Below are positions 43,016 to 51,339 of a stretch of DNA of 64,000 nucleotides, one piece after another; within the stretch, counting starts at the first letter, position 1, and every line of letters begins with the position of its first letter. A program made the translations under genes and the position numbers. Under the pieces are notes generated by a model that saw nothing but the letters and a program-made list of their open reading frames with translations, did not search any database and was not told the origin of the DNA. The DNA comes from DASXHD01 sp036488725 (GTDB lineage: Bacteria; Myxococcota_A; Polyangia; Polyangiales; Polyangiaceae), in contig DASXHD010000003.1 of NCBI GenBank assembly GCA_036488725.1, positions 1 through 64,000 of the forward strand. Direction: 5' to 3'.

Positions 43016-44802
43016 TATTTCTTCGGCGCAGGCGGCGTCGTCTTGCTTTGAGCTTTTTGCGCGTCGGCTTGTTGCTCGACCGCGGTGAGACGGCCCTTCA
43101 CCATCTCGAGGGTCATCGGATCTGCGAGGACCGCGTCGACCGCTTTGCGCCCAGCCGGCCCGCCGTACGCGAGGAGCGCTTGGCCCGCGCTGACGACCGC
43201 GTTCGCGACGTCCTCCGATTCGGCGGCTGCGTGGTAAAGCGCGAGGAACTGCTGGAGCGACGGCGCTTCGGACGCGTCGCCGATTTCGACGAGCGCTGCA
43301 GCGGCTTGTTTCACGTCGCCGTCGCTGTCGGCCGGATCGAGCAAGTGCGCGGCGAGGAGCGGCGCGGCTTGTTTGTTCTTCATCGCGGCGAGCGCTTGCG
43401 CCATCGGACCGACGGGCGGCGTGAGCAAGACGTCGTGCAAGAAATCGTAATGATGCGCGAGCGCGTCGAGCATGTACTTCGCGCCGCTTCGGCGCGCGGC
43501 GAGCGCGCGGCGGCCGTCGGCGAGAAGAATCGGCGCCGTGAGCGGGTTGCTCGTGATCGCGACAAGCGTCTTGGTGACGCTCTCGTCGTCGAGCGTCGCG
43601 AGCTCGCGCAGCAAGAGCCGCTGGCCGGACACCATCTCGGAGTCGCGGTTGGTGAGCGCGGCGCTGATTTGATCCGCGAGCGGAGGCACCGGTTGCGCCG
43701 CGGCGCCCGCGAGCCCGTCGGCTTGTGCCGCACAGCTCTTGATCGGCGCGCCGAGCGAGAGCTCGCGCTCGACTCCGCCGGTCGCGGCGTCGAGGACGAG
43801 GACTTTGCCGCTCTCGTCGCAGAGCACGAAAGTGCTGGGACCTGCCGCGCCACCGACGAGATCGACCGGCTCGTCGTGCACCCACGCGAGCTTGGTGGTC
43901 TTCGCGTCGAACGCCATCGCGAGACGGAAATACGTCCCGTAAAATCGATCGCCGGCGAAGCCGATCGGATCGCCCGCGGTCGGCATCGCGTAGATGCGCG
44001 TCTTGTCGAGCGCGAGCGCGACCGGGCCGAGCGGCTCTTCGCCGGGACCCATGAGCGCCGGCGTGCCCGGCAATTCGCGCTGCGGCAGCGCGAGGTGCGT
44101 CGCCTGGTTGCGCGAGCCGCCGGTGATCTTGTCGTCGAGCCGGAAGAGATCCTGCTCGCCGAAAAAGAGCGACCCGGCCTCGGCGAATGCGTGGCTGACT
44201 TTTCCGCGGAGGAGAATGCGCGCCGCTTCCTCGCCGCTCGAGAGATCGAGCACCGAGACGTACTGGCGGCTCCACGGGACGAACGCGTAGCCCGCGAGGA
44301 CCGCGGGGACGCCAAGCCCTTTGTCGGATTCGATTTGGCGCGCGACGCTGCCGTCGCGATCGATCGCGAGGAGCACCGAGCCGCCCTCGTTTCCCGAGAG
44401 CGTGACGACGGTCGTCTTGCCGTCGTCGCCCGCGCCGCGCATCTTCATCGGGCCGACTTGGCGCGACCAAATTCTTCGGCCGCTCGTCGCGTCGAGGCAG
44501 AAGAGCTCTCCCCCGCCCTCGCCGACGACCACCGAGCCGGCTATCGTCGGACGGACGTCGACCGCGTGCGCGAACGTCCACGGCTGTCCGCCCGCGAGCG
44601 CGACGCCGACGACCTTGTCGCTGTTGCCGGCAACGCCGACCGCGACGTCCGCGCCGACGGCCGGCTTGGCCGAGCCGATCTTCGCCATGACGGCGGCGAT
44701 GGACGCGCCGTTGTCGTCGCTCCAGTTCGTCGAAAATAAATTCGGGTGCGTCTGACCGCCACCGCACGCGAGGACGACCGCGAGAAGCACGAGTTTCTTC
44801 AC
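43015..44802 (-). CDS. PQQ-like propeller lipoprotein
   Basis: A 595-residue protein from GTG 44802, with a short signal (VKKLVLLAVVLACGGG, lipobox LAC). Repeats such as ELFCLDATSGRRIWSRQVGP, VSVLDLSSGEEAARI and KVLVLDAATGGVEREL match the blades of PQQ/BamB-like beta-propellers over about residues 50-330. The C-terminal 250 residues are helical with HEAT-like segments (PLLAAHLLDPADSDGDVKQ). BamB-like proteins help outer-membrane assembly or bind ligands; the role here is unknown. The start overlaps the HEAT gene's stop as GTGA. Confidence 0.78.
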   Translation of the reverse strand: MKKLVLLAVVLACGGGQTHPNLFSTNWSDDNGASIAAVMAKIGSAKPAVGADVAVGVAGNSDKVVGVALAGGQPWTFAHAVDVRPTIAGSVVVGEGGGELFCLDATSGRRIWSRQVGPMKMRGAGDDGKTTVVTLSGNEGGSVLLAIDRDGSVARQIESDKGLGVPAVLAGYAFVPWSRQYVSVLDLSSGEEAARILLRGKVSHAFAEAGSLFFGEQDLFRLDDKITGGSRNQATHLALPQRELPGTPALMGPGEEPLGPVALALDKTRIYAMPTAGDPIGFAGDRFYGTYFRLAMAFDAKTTKLAWVHDEPVDLVGGAAGPSTFVLCDESGKVLVLDAATGGVERELSLGAPIKSCAAQADGLAGAAAQPVPPLADQISAALTNRDSEMVSGQRLLLRELATLDDESVTKTLVAITSNPLTAPILLADGRRALAARRSGAKYMLDALAHHYDFLHDVLLTPPVGPMAQALAAMKNKQAAPLLAAHLLDPADSDGDVKQAAAALVEIGDASEAPSLQQFLALYHAAAESEDVANAVVSAGQALLAYGGPAGRKAVDAVLADPMTLEMVKGRLTAVEQQADAQKAQSKTTPPAPKK

Positions 44803-45605
44803 GACCCACCTCCCGTCGCCTGCACGGCTTGGTCGAGCGCTTGCTTGATGCGCGCGGAGCCTTTTTGCGGCCACTTTTTCGTCGTCTCGGCGAGGAACTT
44901 GTTCGCCTCGCGCGTGCCGAGCTCGCGAATGCGGCCGACCAATTTGATCTTCGTGTCGTCGCCGACGTCGGTGCGGAAGAGCACTTGCTCGACGCCGGCC
45001 GACGCCACGTCGAACGGAATCTTGCCGATGCGCGCGCCGAGCTTCTCGCAGTCCGCGGGGTCGCAGAGCATGCCGATCGAGGTCGCCGCTTCGTTCACGC
45101 GATGGTCGAGCGCGAGGAACAAATCGGGCACCGCGCTCTTCGCCTTGAGCTGGCCGAGCGCGTTCGCCGCGACGCCGCGCACCATGCCGTCTTGATCCGA
45201 GAGGCCCTTCACGAGGCCGCGCACGGCGGCAGGTCCCTTCGTTTTGCCGAGCGCCTTCACGGCGGATTGGCGGACGCGCACGCTCCGATGTTGCATGTAT
45301 TCTGCAATCGCTTGGCTCGCAGGCTGCGCTTCGAGATCGGCGAGCGTGTCGATGGCCGCGGTCGTCAGCTCTGGCGTCATGCCGCGATCGAGCAGCGCGA
45401 CGATCGACGCGACGTACGGCGCGCCTGCGGTCTTGCCGGCGAGGCGAACCTCGTCGAGCGCGGCGCGGATTTTCGTCCCGTCGCTGGACTTCAAGTCCGC
45501 CGCGGCCGTCTTCGAGACTTGCACTTGCGGCGGTTTGTTCTGGGCCCCCGCGGTCGCGGTCGCGAGCAACGCGACGAGCGAACCAGCCAAAAACGCGTGC
45601 TTCAT
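44799..45605 (-). CDS. Exported HEAT-repeat protein
   Basis: A 268-residue protein with signal peptide MKHAFLAGSLVALLATATAG and no lipobox Cys, so it is probably periplasmic. Four or five HEAT-like helical repeats follow (EYMQHRSVRVRQSAVKALGK, GLVKGLSDQDGMVRGVAANA, ALGQLKAKSAVPDLFLALDH). HEAT repeats act as protein-binding scaffolds. It is first in a three-gene operon with a propeller lipoprotein and a membrane protein, both of which overlap in sequence, so a complex of the three is a reasonable idea. Confidence 0.8.
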   Translation of the reverse strand: MKHAFLAGSLVALLATATAGAQNKPPQVQVSKTAAADLKSSDGTKIRAALDEVRLAGKTAGAPYVASIVALLDRGMTPELTTAAIDTLADLEAQPASQAIAEYMQHRSVRVRQSAVKALGKTKGPAAVRGLVKGLSDQDGMVRGVAANALGQLKAKSAVPDLFLALDHRVNEAATSIGMLCDPADCEKLGARIGKIPFDVASAGVEQVLFRTDVGDDTKIKLVGRIRELGTREANKFLAETTKKWPQKGSARIKQALDQAVQATGGGS

Positions 45606-45671
45606 CGGCGCAAAAAACCATTTTTCCGCCGCGTTGACCAGCGCGAGGATGAGCGCGCGACCGGGACGTGC

Positions 45672-45683
45672 TATTTCGCCCGG
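45672..45683 (+). promoter_or_regulatory. Leaderless-type -10 element
   Basis: TATTTC (45672-45677), then 6 nt, then the GTG at 45684. Confidence 0.45.
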
Positions 45684-46304
45684 GTGGCAACCGAAGCGCC
45701 CCGCAGGCCGTGGTACCTGGTCGTGGCGCTACTCCTTTGCATGCTCGGTTTCGGCGGCTGCGGCGCGACCGCGGGGTGGGAGACGATTCAGCGGTACCGC
45801 GGCGTCCAGCTCGAGAGCCCGACCGGCGACCTCGCGCACCAGGACAGCCGTCAAGCCGCGTCGGCGGCGTACGATCAGTGGACGGCCGCGCTCGAGTCGG
45901 AGCACGCGCGCGGGTTTCCGTTCGCAGTGGCCGAGCTCGTGCTCGGGCTCGCGCTCTCGGCGTTCGCGATGGGCGCGTGGGTCGGTCGCGGCGGCGCGCG
46001 GCGCGCGGTCGTGCAGATCACGGTCGCTCAAGCGCTGCTCGTCGCCGCGGCGTTCGTCGCGATGCCGCGTTCGCGCGCGGCCGAGATCAATTTTCGACTG
46101 CAGGTCGCCGAGAGCAGAGCAGTCGAAGCGCACCAGCCGATCGACCCGAAGACCGTGCCGGCGCTTCGCATCGTCGCGCACGCCTCGACGATCGCGTTTC
46201 TCCTCTTTCGCACGGTCGCGGCCGGTCTCATCGTCGTCGCGCTGACGCGCCCGCGCGCACGCGCGTATTACGACCCGCAGGCCCAAAGACCCAACGAAGG
46301 TTGA
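45684..46304 (+). CDS. Membrane protein upstream of mutL
   Basis: A 206-residue protein from GTG 45684. Four likely membrane helices: WYLVVALLLCMLGFGG, FAVAELVLGLALSAFAMG, ITVAQALLVAAAFVAM and TIAFLLFRTVAAGLIVVAL, with a periplasmic loop of about 55 residues after the first. No family is recognised. Its stop overlaps the mutL start by one base (TGATG), so the mismatch-repair gene is translationally coupled to it, which is unusual for mutL. Confidence 0.7.
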   Translation: MATEAPRRPWYLVVALLLCMLGFGGCGATAGWETIQRYRGVQLESPTGDLAHQDSRQAASAAYDQWTAALESEHARGFPFAVAELVLGLALSAFAMGAWVGRGGARRAVVQITVAQALLVAAAFVAMPRSRAAEINFRLQVAESRAVEAHQPIDPKTVPALRIVAHASTIAFLLFRTVAAGLIVVALTRPRARAYYDPQAQRPNEG

Positions 46305-48067
46305 TGGGAAAGATCCGGCGCCTCGACTCGGAGCTCGTCAACCAAATCGCCGCGGGCGAAGTGGTCGAGCGGCCGGCGAGCATCGTCAAAGAGCTCGTCG
46401 AAAACGCGCTCGACGCCGGCGCGACGCGCGTGCGAGTCGACATCGAGCAAGGCGGGCTCGCGCTCGTCCGCGTGACCGACGACGGCGAAGGCATGAGCCG
46501 CGACGACGCGCTCCTCGCGCTCGAGCGTCACGCGACGAGCAAGATCGAAGCGTTCGACGATCTCGCGCGGCTCGCGACGTTCGGTTTTCGCGGCGAGGCG
46601 CTGCCGAGCATCGCGTCGGTCAGCGAGCTCTTGCTTCTCACGCGGCGAAAAGACGACGACGAGGCGACCGAAGTTTCGCGCGGCGAGGCGCGCAGCGCGG
46701 CGCGTGCGCCGGGCACGACCGTCGAGGTGCGCGAGCTCTTCGCGAACGTTCCCGCGCGCCGAAAATTCTTGAAGGCCGCGCCGACCGAGGCCGCGCACGT
46801 CGGCGAATCGGTGCTCCACGCGGCGCTCGCGCGTCCGGACGTGACCTTCGTCTTGGCGCGCGACGGAAAAATCGCGCGCGAGCATTTGCGTTCGGCGTCG
46901 CGACGCGAGCGTGCGCTCGCCGCGCTCGGGGAGCCGCGTCTCGTCGCGTGCCGAGCCGAGCGCGGACCGGTTCGCATCGAGGCGCACCTGGGTCCTCCCG
47001 AGCGGGCGCGCGCCGGCGCCGCCGCGCTCCATTTGATCGTCAATGGCCGCCCCGTCCGCGACAGACCGCTCGCACGCGCCGTCGCGCAAGCCTACGGCTC
47101 GGTGCTCGAGGGCGGCCGCTTCCCGATAGGTGTAGTTTACATTGATTTGCCGCCCGACGTGGTGGACGTCAACGTGCACCCGCAAAAGTCGGAGGTTCGA
47201 TTCGACGACGCGCGCGCGCTCTACGACGCGCTCACACGCGAGATCTTCGCAGGCCTCGCCAAGGTCTTCGCGATCCCGGCGCTCGGGCCTTCGACGCGAC
47301 CGTGGCTGCCGCCGCCCTCGTCGCGCAACTACGCGGTGCCGACGACCGGCGACCCGAGCTTCGAGCTCGCCGAGCCGAGCACGACGCGCTCCATCGTCGC
47401 CGACGACTTGGCCGCGCTCGCCTCGTTCACGCCCGCGCCCGCGTCGGAAGCCGAGCCGCCGTCGAGTCTCTTCTCGACGCGCGGTTTCTACGAGGGCCTG
47501 CGATTCGTCGCGCAAGTCCGCGGCACGTTCCTGATCTGCGAGGGCCAAGACGCGCTCTACGTCGTCGACCAACACGCGGCCGACGAGAGGCGAAACTTCG
47601 ACAAGCTGCGCCGTTCGTTCGAGACGCGCGCAGTCGCCGTGCAAAAGCTCCTCGTGCCCGAGGTCGTCGAGCTCCAACCGAGCGAAGCCGCAGCGCTCGC
47701 CGAGCACGAAGACGTCGCGCTTCGCCTCGGCGTCGAGGTTCGCACGGCAGGTCCCAGCGCGATCGCGGTGCACGGCGTGCCGGCGCTCCTCGCGCGCGCG
47801 CGCCCCGAACGGCTCGTTCGCGATTTGCTCGCCGAGCTCTCGCGCGGCTCGGAGCTCGCGCGTCCGTACTCGGGCGCGGTCGACTTGGTGCTCGCGACGA
47901 TGGCGTGCCACGGCTCGATTCGCGCGGGCGATGCGCTCTCGGCCGAGCAAGCGCAAGCCCTCGTCGCGTCGCTCGACGGCGTCGATTTTTCCGGGCACTG
48001 CCCGCACGGCCGCCCGGTGTTGTTGCGCATCCCGTTCAGCGAGCTCGAGCGCCGCGTCGGGCGGTGA
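46304..48067 (+). CDS. mutL: DNA mismatch repair protein MutL
   Basis: A 587-residue MutL, the matchmaker ATPase of mismatch repair. The N-terminal GHKL ATPase has NQIAAGEVVERPASIVKE, DDGEGM, the ATP-lid RHATSKI and GFRGEALPSI. The C-terminal domain keeps an endonuclease-type site: DQHAADERRNFD at residues 422-433 (the final Glu of the usual DQHAx2Ex4E is Asp here), with zinc-binding ACHGS at C535 and CPHGRP at C566. This is the nicking type typical of bacteria without MutH. No mutS is nearby. Confidence 0.96.
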   Translation: MGKIRRLDSELVNQIAAGEVVERPASIVKELVENALDAGATRVRVDIEQGGLALVRVTDDGEGMSRDDALLALERHATSKIEAFDDLARLATFGFRGEALPSIASVSELLLLTRRKDDDEATEVSRGEARSAARAPGTTVEVRELFANVPARRKFLKAAPTEAAHVGESVLHAALARPDVTFVLARDGKIAREHLRSASRRERALAALGEPRLVACRAERGPVRIEAHLGPPERARAGAAALHLIVNGRPVRDRPLARAVAQAYGSVLEGGRFPIGVVYIDLPPDVVDVNVHPQKSEVRFDDARALYDALTREIFAGLAKVFAIPALGPSTRPWLPPPSSRNYAVPTTGDPSFELAEPSTTRSIVADDLAALASFTPAPASEAEPPSSLFSTRGFYEGLRFVAQVRGTFLICEGQDALYVVDQHAADERRNFDKLRRSFETRAVAVQKLLVPEVVELQPSEAAALAEHEDVALRLGVEVRTAGPSAIAVHGVPALLARARPERLVRDLLAELSRGSELARPYSGAVDLVLATMACHGSIRAGDALSAEQAQALVASLDGVDFSGHCPHGRPVLLRIPFSELERRVGR

Positions 48068-48070
48068 GCG

Positions 48071-48964
48071 ATGCACGAAGACCGAGAGCTCGCAGCGGAC
48101 GTCGTTCATCTCGTCGGAAACATCGACGGCTTCGCCGGGTTCTATTGGCTCGAAAACCGGACCGAGTTCGACGCCGCAGTCCTCATCGCCATCGACCGCG
48201 GTCGCGTCGTCGCCTCGGCGAGGCTCACGGTCTTGCCGCATGCACGCGTCCTCATCGTTTCGAGCATGAGCGCAATCGGGCACAGCGATGCGATCGTCCT
48301 GACTGCCGACGAGCTCGCTGCTGCAGCCAAACGCGACGACACGCGCCGCGCCGCGTGGACCGATTTTCGACTCGACGTCGACTCGCGCGTCGAGACGCGA
48401 TGGGACGCGCGAAAGCTGCTGCTCGTCTCGGCCTCGCCCGCGATCGACGCAACGGTGCTGCGCGCAGCCGCGGCCATGCCGCTCACGACGTACGGGATGC
48501 GAGACCCGGCGCGCGTGCTCGACGCGCTCGCGATTTTTCCGATGCCGACCGTCATCGTGCTCGACGCCGAGCTGCCCGGCGCCGTGGAGCTCGAACGCAC
48601 CATTCGTGCGACCTACCCAGCTCGGTTCGGGGCGTTCGATCGGATTCAATACGTTTCGAGCGCGCGCGGGCTTCGGCCCGAGGACACCGAGCGAATCTTG
48701 GGCGCGCTCGGCATGCGACTCCGCCCGACCGCCGCGAAGAGCCCACTCGAGGGCGTTTCGATTTTGGTCGTCGACGAGCCAGATGGCACGTTGGACGAAG
48801 AAGTCTTTGCCGTCGCGAGCGGCGCGAGCGTGCAGATCGCGACGGGATGGGAGGCGATCGAGCACCTCGACGCCGGCCGATTCGACCTGGTGATCGCCGG
48901 CGAACCGGCCGATCTGAAGCTCTCGCTCTGCGTCGGCGATCTTTTGCGCGCCGTCGAACGGTGA
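48071..48964 (+). CDS. Hypothetical protein with receiver-like folds
   Basis: A 297-residue protein starting 3 bp after mutL. Two parts resemble degenerate response-regulator receivers: residues about 110-190 (LLLVSASPAIDATVLRA, PTVIVLDAELPG) and 225-297 (VSILVVDEPDGT, ATGWEAIEHLDAGRFDLVIAG). Neither keeps a full phospho-acceptor site, so if they are receivers they are pseudo-receivers. The first 100 residues are mixed alpha/beta. Placement right behind mutL suggests shared transcription, but no repair function is evident. Confidence 0.55.
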   Translation: MHEDRELAADVVHLVGNIDGFAGFYWLENRTEFDAAVLIAIDRGRVVASARLTVLPHARVLIVSSMSAIGHSDAIVLTADELAAAAKRDDTRRAAWTDFRLDVDSRVETRWDARKLLLVSASPAIDATVLRAAAAMPLTTYGMRDPARVLDALAIFPMPTVIVLDAELPGAVELERTIRATYPARFGAFDRIQYVSSARGLRPEDTERILGALGMRLRPTAAKSPLEGVSILVVDEPDGTLDEEVFAVASGASVQIATGWEAIEHLDAGRFDLVIAGEPADLKLSLCVGDLLRAVER

Positions 48965-48970
48965 TTACGC

Positions 48971-49305
48971 ATGAACATGAACGCCACGAACCTCGTTCCG
49001 TATTTGGGCAAGCGATCCGACTCGCCCGACATCGCGAAGCTTCTCGCGACCTTTGCCGTCGATCCGTGAAATTCAAATCCATTCGCAACTCGAAAAGGCC
49101 TTCGAGAGCTTCCGCGGCGAGCTGCCCTACGGTCTACGCTTCGAGGATTCGCGTGCCGCCGCGATCAAGACGCTCGGAAAGCCGTCGCTGTCGCGCCGAG
49201 AATCCAGGCTCGAATCGTGGACGAAGCCCGACGTGGCGCTCAGTTGAAGTTCGCGAAGCCGACGCCGGCATCCAGCTGCTCCACCTGCGACCGAGCCGCG
49301 CTTGA
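48971..49305 (+). pseudogene. Broken small soluble protein gene (immunity-like family)
   Basis: Three frames hold fitting pieces in order. MNMNATNLVPYLGKRSDSPD ends in a stop after DIAKLLATFAVDP. A second frame gives REIQIHSQLEKAFESFRGEL, LPYGLRFEDSRAAAIKTLGK and WTKPDVALS. A third gives DAGIQLLHLRPSRA. They read as one family (start 'LVPYLGKRSDSPD', core 'YRGELPxGLRF') often seen near toxin-immunity clusters, but a segment after FAVDP is deleted and two frames are shifted. Not expressible as one protein. Confidence 0.6.
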
Positions 49306-49337
49306 TCGCGACGCGGTTCGCAACCAAACTTGCGCCC

Positions 49338-49604
49338 ATGCGTTGGCTCCTGCTTTCTCTGGGCTTCGCGCTCGCGTGCGCCAAACCGCTCACCGGCGAC
49401 GAGTGCGAAGCGTACAAGCACAAGGTCCGCGTGCTCGAGTATGCCGACACCGGCCGGAGCCCGTCACTCGCCAAAGAAGAAGCGCAGCTCCTCGCCAGCC
49501 CGACGTACAAGAAGAGCGAGTCCTGCCCGCAAATCTCGCGAGCGCAATTCGAGTGCGCCCAGCGCGCGAAGACCGAGGCCGACCTAAGCGCCTGCCCGAA
49601 GTGA
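49338..49604 (+). CDS. Small Cys-containing lipoprotein
   Basis: An 88-residue protein from ATG 49338: MRWLLLSLGFALACAKPL, a signal with lipobox ALAC. The mature part is helical and acidic/basic (TGDECEAYKHKVRVLEYADT, LAKEEAQLLASPTYKKSESC) with four Cys. No family is recognised. It overlaps the following gene as GTGA. Confidence 0.65.
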   Translation: MRWLLLSLGFALACAKPLTGDECEAYKHKVRVLEYADTGRSPSLAKEEAQLLASPTYKKSESCPQISRAQFECAQRAKTEADLSACPK

Positions 49605-50529
49605 CGCCGCAGCTCCGTGAGCTGAAGAGACGACTGAAAACGTTCGGCGTGTCGAGCTGTCACGTACGCCGGCGCAACATCATCAGCTTCAGCGCGCAGA
49701 AATGGACCGACGACGACCCGCTCGTTCCGCGCGACACGATGCTGTTCTTTCATTACCCGGACGAGTCGGCCGCGGAGCGGTGGGCGGCGCGGGAGCTGGA
49801 CCGCACGACGGGCGTGCACGGCGCCGCTTGCCGAGCGCCTGAAGAGAGATGGGTGTTCGTTTCGGACGACGGCCACGTCTACGTCATGGGCCAAGGTGAC
49901 GACGGCGCCGAGAAACCGGTGGGAGCGAAGCTCCAGATCAACGCGGTCAAGTCGATCGGCGGATTCGCGTACGTCGTCGGCGCCGGGCGCGCGGTCTTCC
50001 GACGCACTGGCCCGAACCGGTGGCTTCGGCTGTCCGACGCTGCAATGGCTCGCGGCGAACCCGACGCGCTCGGCTTCGACGACATCGACGGCTTCTCGGA
50101 GCGAGACGTGTACGCTTGCGGCGGTCGTGGCCACCTCTGGTCATTCGATGGCCATGCGTGGAGGCGCCGAAACGTGCCGACCGACCGAGGTTGAGCAAGA
50201 TCCTTTGTTCGCCGGGCGGCAAAGTCTACGTCACGACGGACACGCACGCGCTCCTCGTGGGACGTGGGTCCAAGTGGCGCACGATGGGCGCCCAGCTCGG
50301 CGACGAGCTTTTCTTCGAGGATATCGTCGCGTTCGAAGGGCGCGTGCTCATCTCGACGGATGGCGGTCTGCTCGAAGTCTGCGAAAAAGAAATCGTCACG
50401 GCAAAGCTCGAATTGCCCAGGATGCGCTCCTACACGCACTTGGCCGCGGGCGACGGCGTCTTGGTCGTCGCAGGCTCGAACGAAGCCTGGATGCTCGCCG
50501 ACGGGAAGTGGAACAGAATCTTCCGCTGA
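49601..50529 (+). pseudogene. Frameshifted propeller-like gene
   Basis: From GTG 49601 (overlapping the lipoprotein stop) 197 residues read well: RWVFVSDDGHVYVMGQGDDG, GFAYVVGAGRAVFRRTG, DVYACGGRGHLWSFDGHAWR, then RNVPTDRG and a stop at 50194. The next frame continues the same repeat from about 50192: SKILCSPGGKVYVTTDTHAL, RVLISTDGGLLEVCEKE, DGVLVVAGSNEAWMLADGKW, to 50529. A missing single base near 50191 explains it; the intact protein would have about 309 residues and five to six short blades. Could be a sequencing error. Confidence 0.7.
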
Positions 50530-50539
50530 CTCGCTCAGC

Positions 50540-51205
50540 TCAATCAGGCGCGCGTGGCCGCTCGTCGAATCGCACGAGTCCGCGGCGGCGCCACCCATTG
50601 CTCGCGAGCCACGTGCTCGGTGAACGCACCGGCGAGCTCGCGAGCGGCGCGGAGCGGACGAAGCCGTCGAACCACGGCGCCGACGAAAACGGGTCGAGCC
50701 CCGCGCGCGTCCGCATGCCGTGTTTTTTCGCGTTCATGAGGACGTAGACGATCGCGTTGCGCACGGCGCGCGGCGTCGCGAGCTCGCGCGAGTGAAAGCG
50801 GTCTTCCCAAACGCGGCCACGAACGCCGAGCGTGCCGTTGATTCGCCGTGCGATGCGGATGGCGAGACCTTGGACGCCGCGCGCGAGCGCCGCTCGATCG
50901 GCCGCTTCGACGACGAGGTGCACGTGATCGACCTGCACCGAAAAGTGAAGAACGCGAAACACCGGTGAAAGCGCCGACACGTGATTCGCGGCGCGAATCG
51001 CTTCGCGCACGACGCCGCCGAGCACCTTTTCGCGAAACGGCGGGAGCCCGCGCCGCGCCCGCAGGGTCACGTGGACCGGGTGCGCCCGCGCGTGACGCTC
51101 GCGCGGGCGATGCGCCACCGACGCGCGCACGCCGGGCCGCCGCTTGCGTCCCGCGCCGTCCCGCGCGCCTCCCCAAGTCGAAAACTCGATCTCGAGCTGC
51201 TGCAT
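50540..51205 (-). CDS. RAYT-type (REP-associated tyrosine) transposase, Y1_Tnp domain
   Basis: A 221-residue single-copy transposase-like protein with the characteristic GGARDGAGRK start, then the HUH site VDHVHLVVEAADR, the RVWEDRFHSRELATPRAVR segment and the catalytic-Tyr region NAIVYVLMNAKKHG. RAYTs are domesticated IS200/IS605-type enzymes thought to spread REP palindromes. The 313-bp upstream region holds two adjacent perfect hairpins (51302-51339) that may be its target. No IS ends are present. A TATATG box lies 20 nt before the ATG. Confidence 0.87.
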   Translation of the reverse strand: MQQLEIEFSTWGGARDGAGRKRRPGVRASVAHRPRERHARAHPVHVTLRARRGLPPFREKVLGGVVREAIRAANHVSALSPVFRVLHFSVQVDHVHLVVEAADRAALARGVQGLAIRIARRINGTLGVRGRVWEDRFHSRELATPRAVRNAIVYVLMNAKKHGMRTRAGLDPFSSAPWFDGFVRSAPLASSPVRSPSTWLASNGWRRRGLVRFDERPRAPD

Positions 51206-51301
51206 GCTTCTCGAACTTGATTGAGCATATATTTTTCAGGGCCGGCCGGCAAGCCGTTTGCTCTCGGAGCCGTGAGGCCCGGGCGGCGGGCGACGTGTTT
51301 T

Positions 51302-51339
51302 CGGCCCGAGGGGCCGTTTTGCGTGGCGAGGACGCCACG
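51302..51339. repeat. Pair of adjacent palindromes upstream of the RAYT gene (REP-like)
   Basis: Palindrome 1: CGGCCC-GAG-GGGCCG (51302-51316) followed by TTTT. Palindrome 2: CGTGGCG-AGGA-CGCCACG (51322-51339), a perfect 7-bp stem. Two neighbouring stems next to a RAYT gene fit a REP doublet. Palindrome 1 plus the T run could instead act as a terminator. The rest of 51206-51518 (313 bp) holds the divergent promoter region of the RAYT and ppdK genes and no other gene. Confidence 0.45.

Noticed and set aside
46268..48865. 865-residue open frame on the minus strand across mutL
   Set aside because: Arg-rich shadow of the mutL gene and the gene behind it; no domain, and the plus-strand frame carries all MutL motifs.
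47302..49305. 667-residue plus-strand frame overlapping mutL
   Set aside because: Out of frame with MutL, Arg-rich throughout; only its last 14 or so residues fit the broken gene at 48971-49305.
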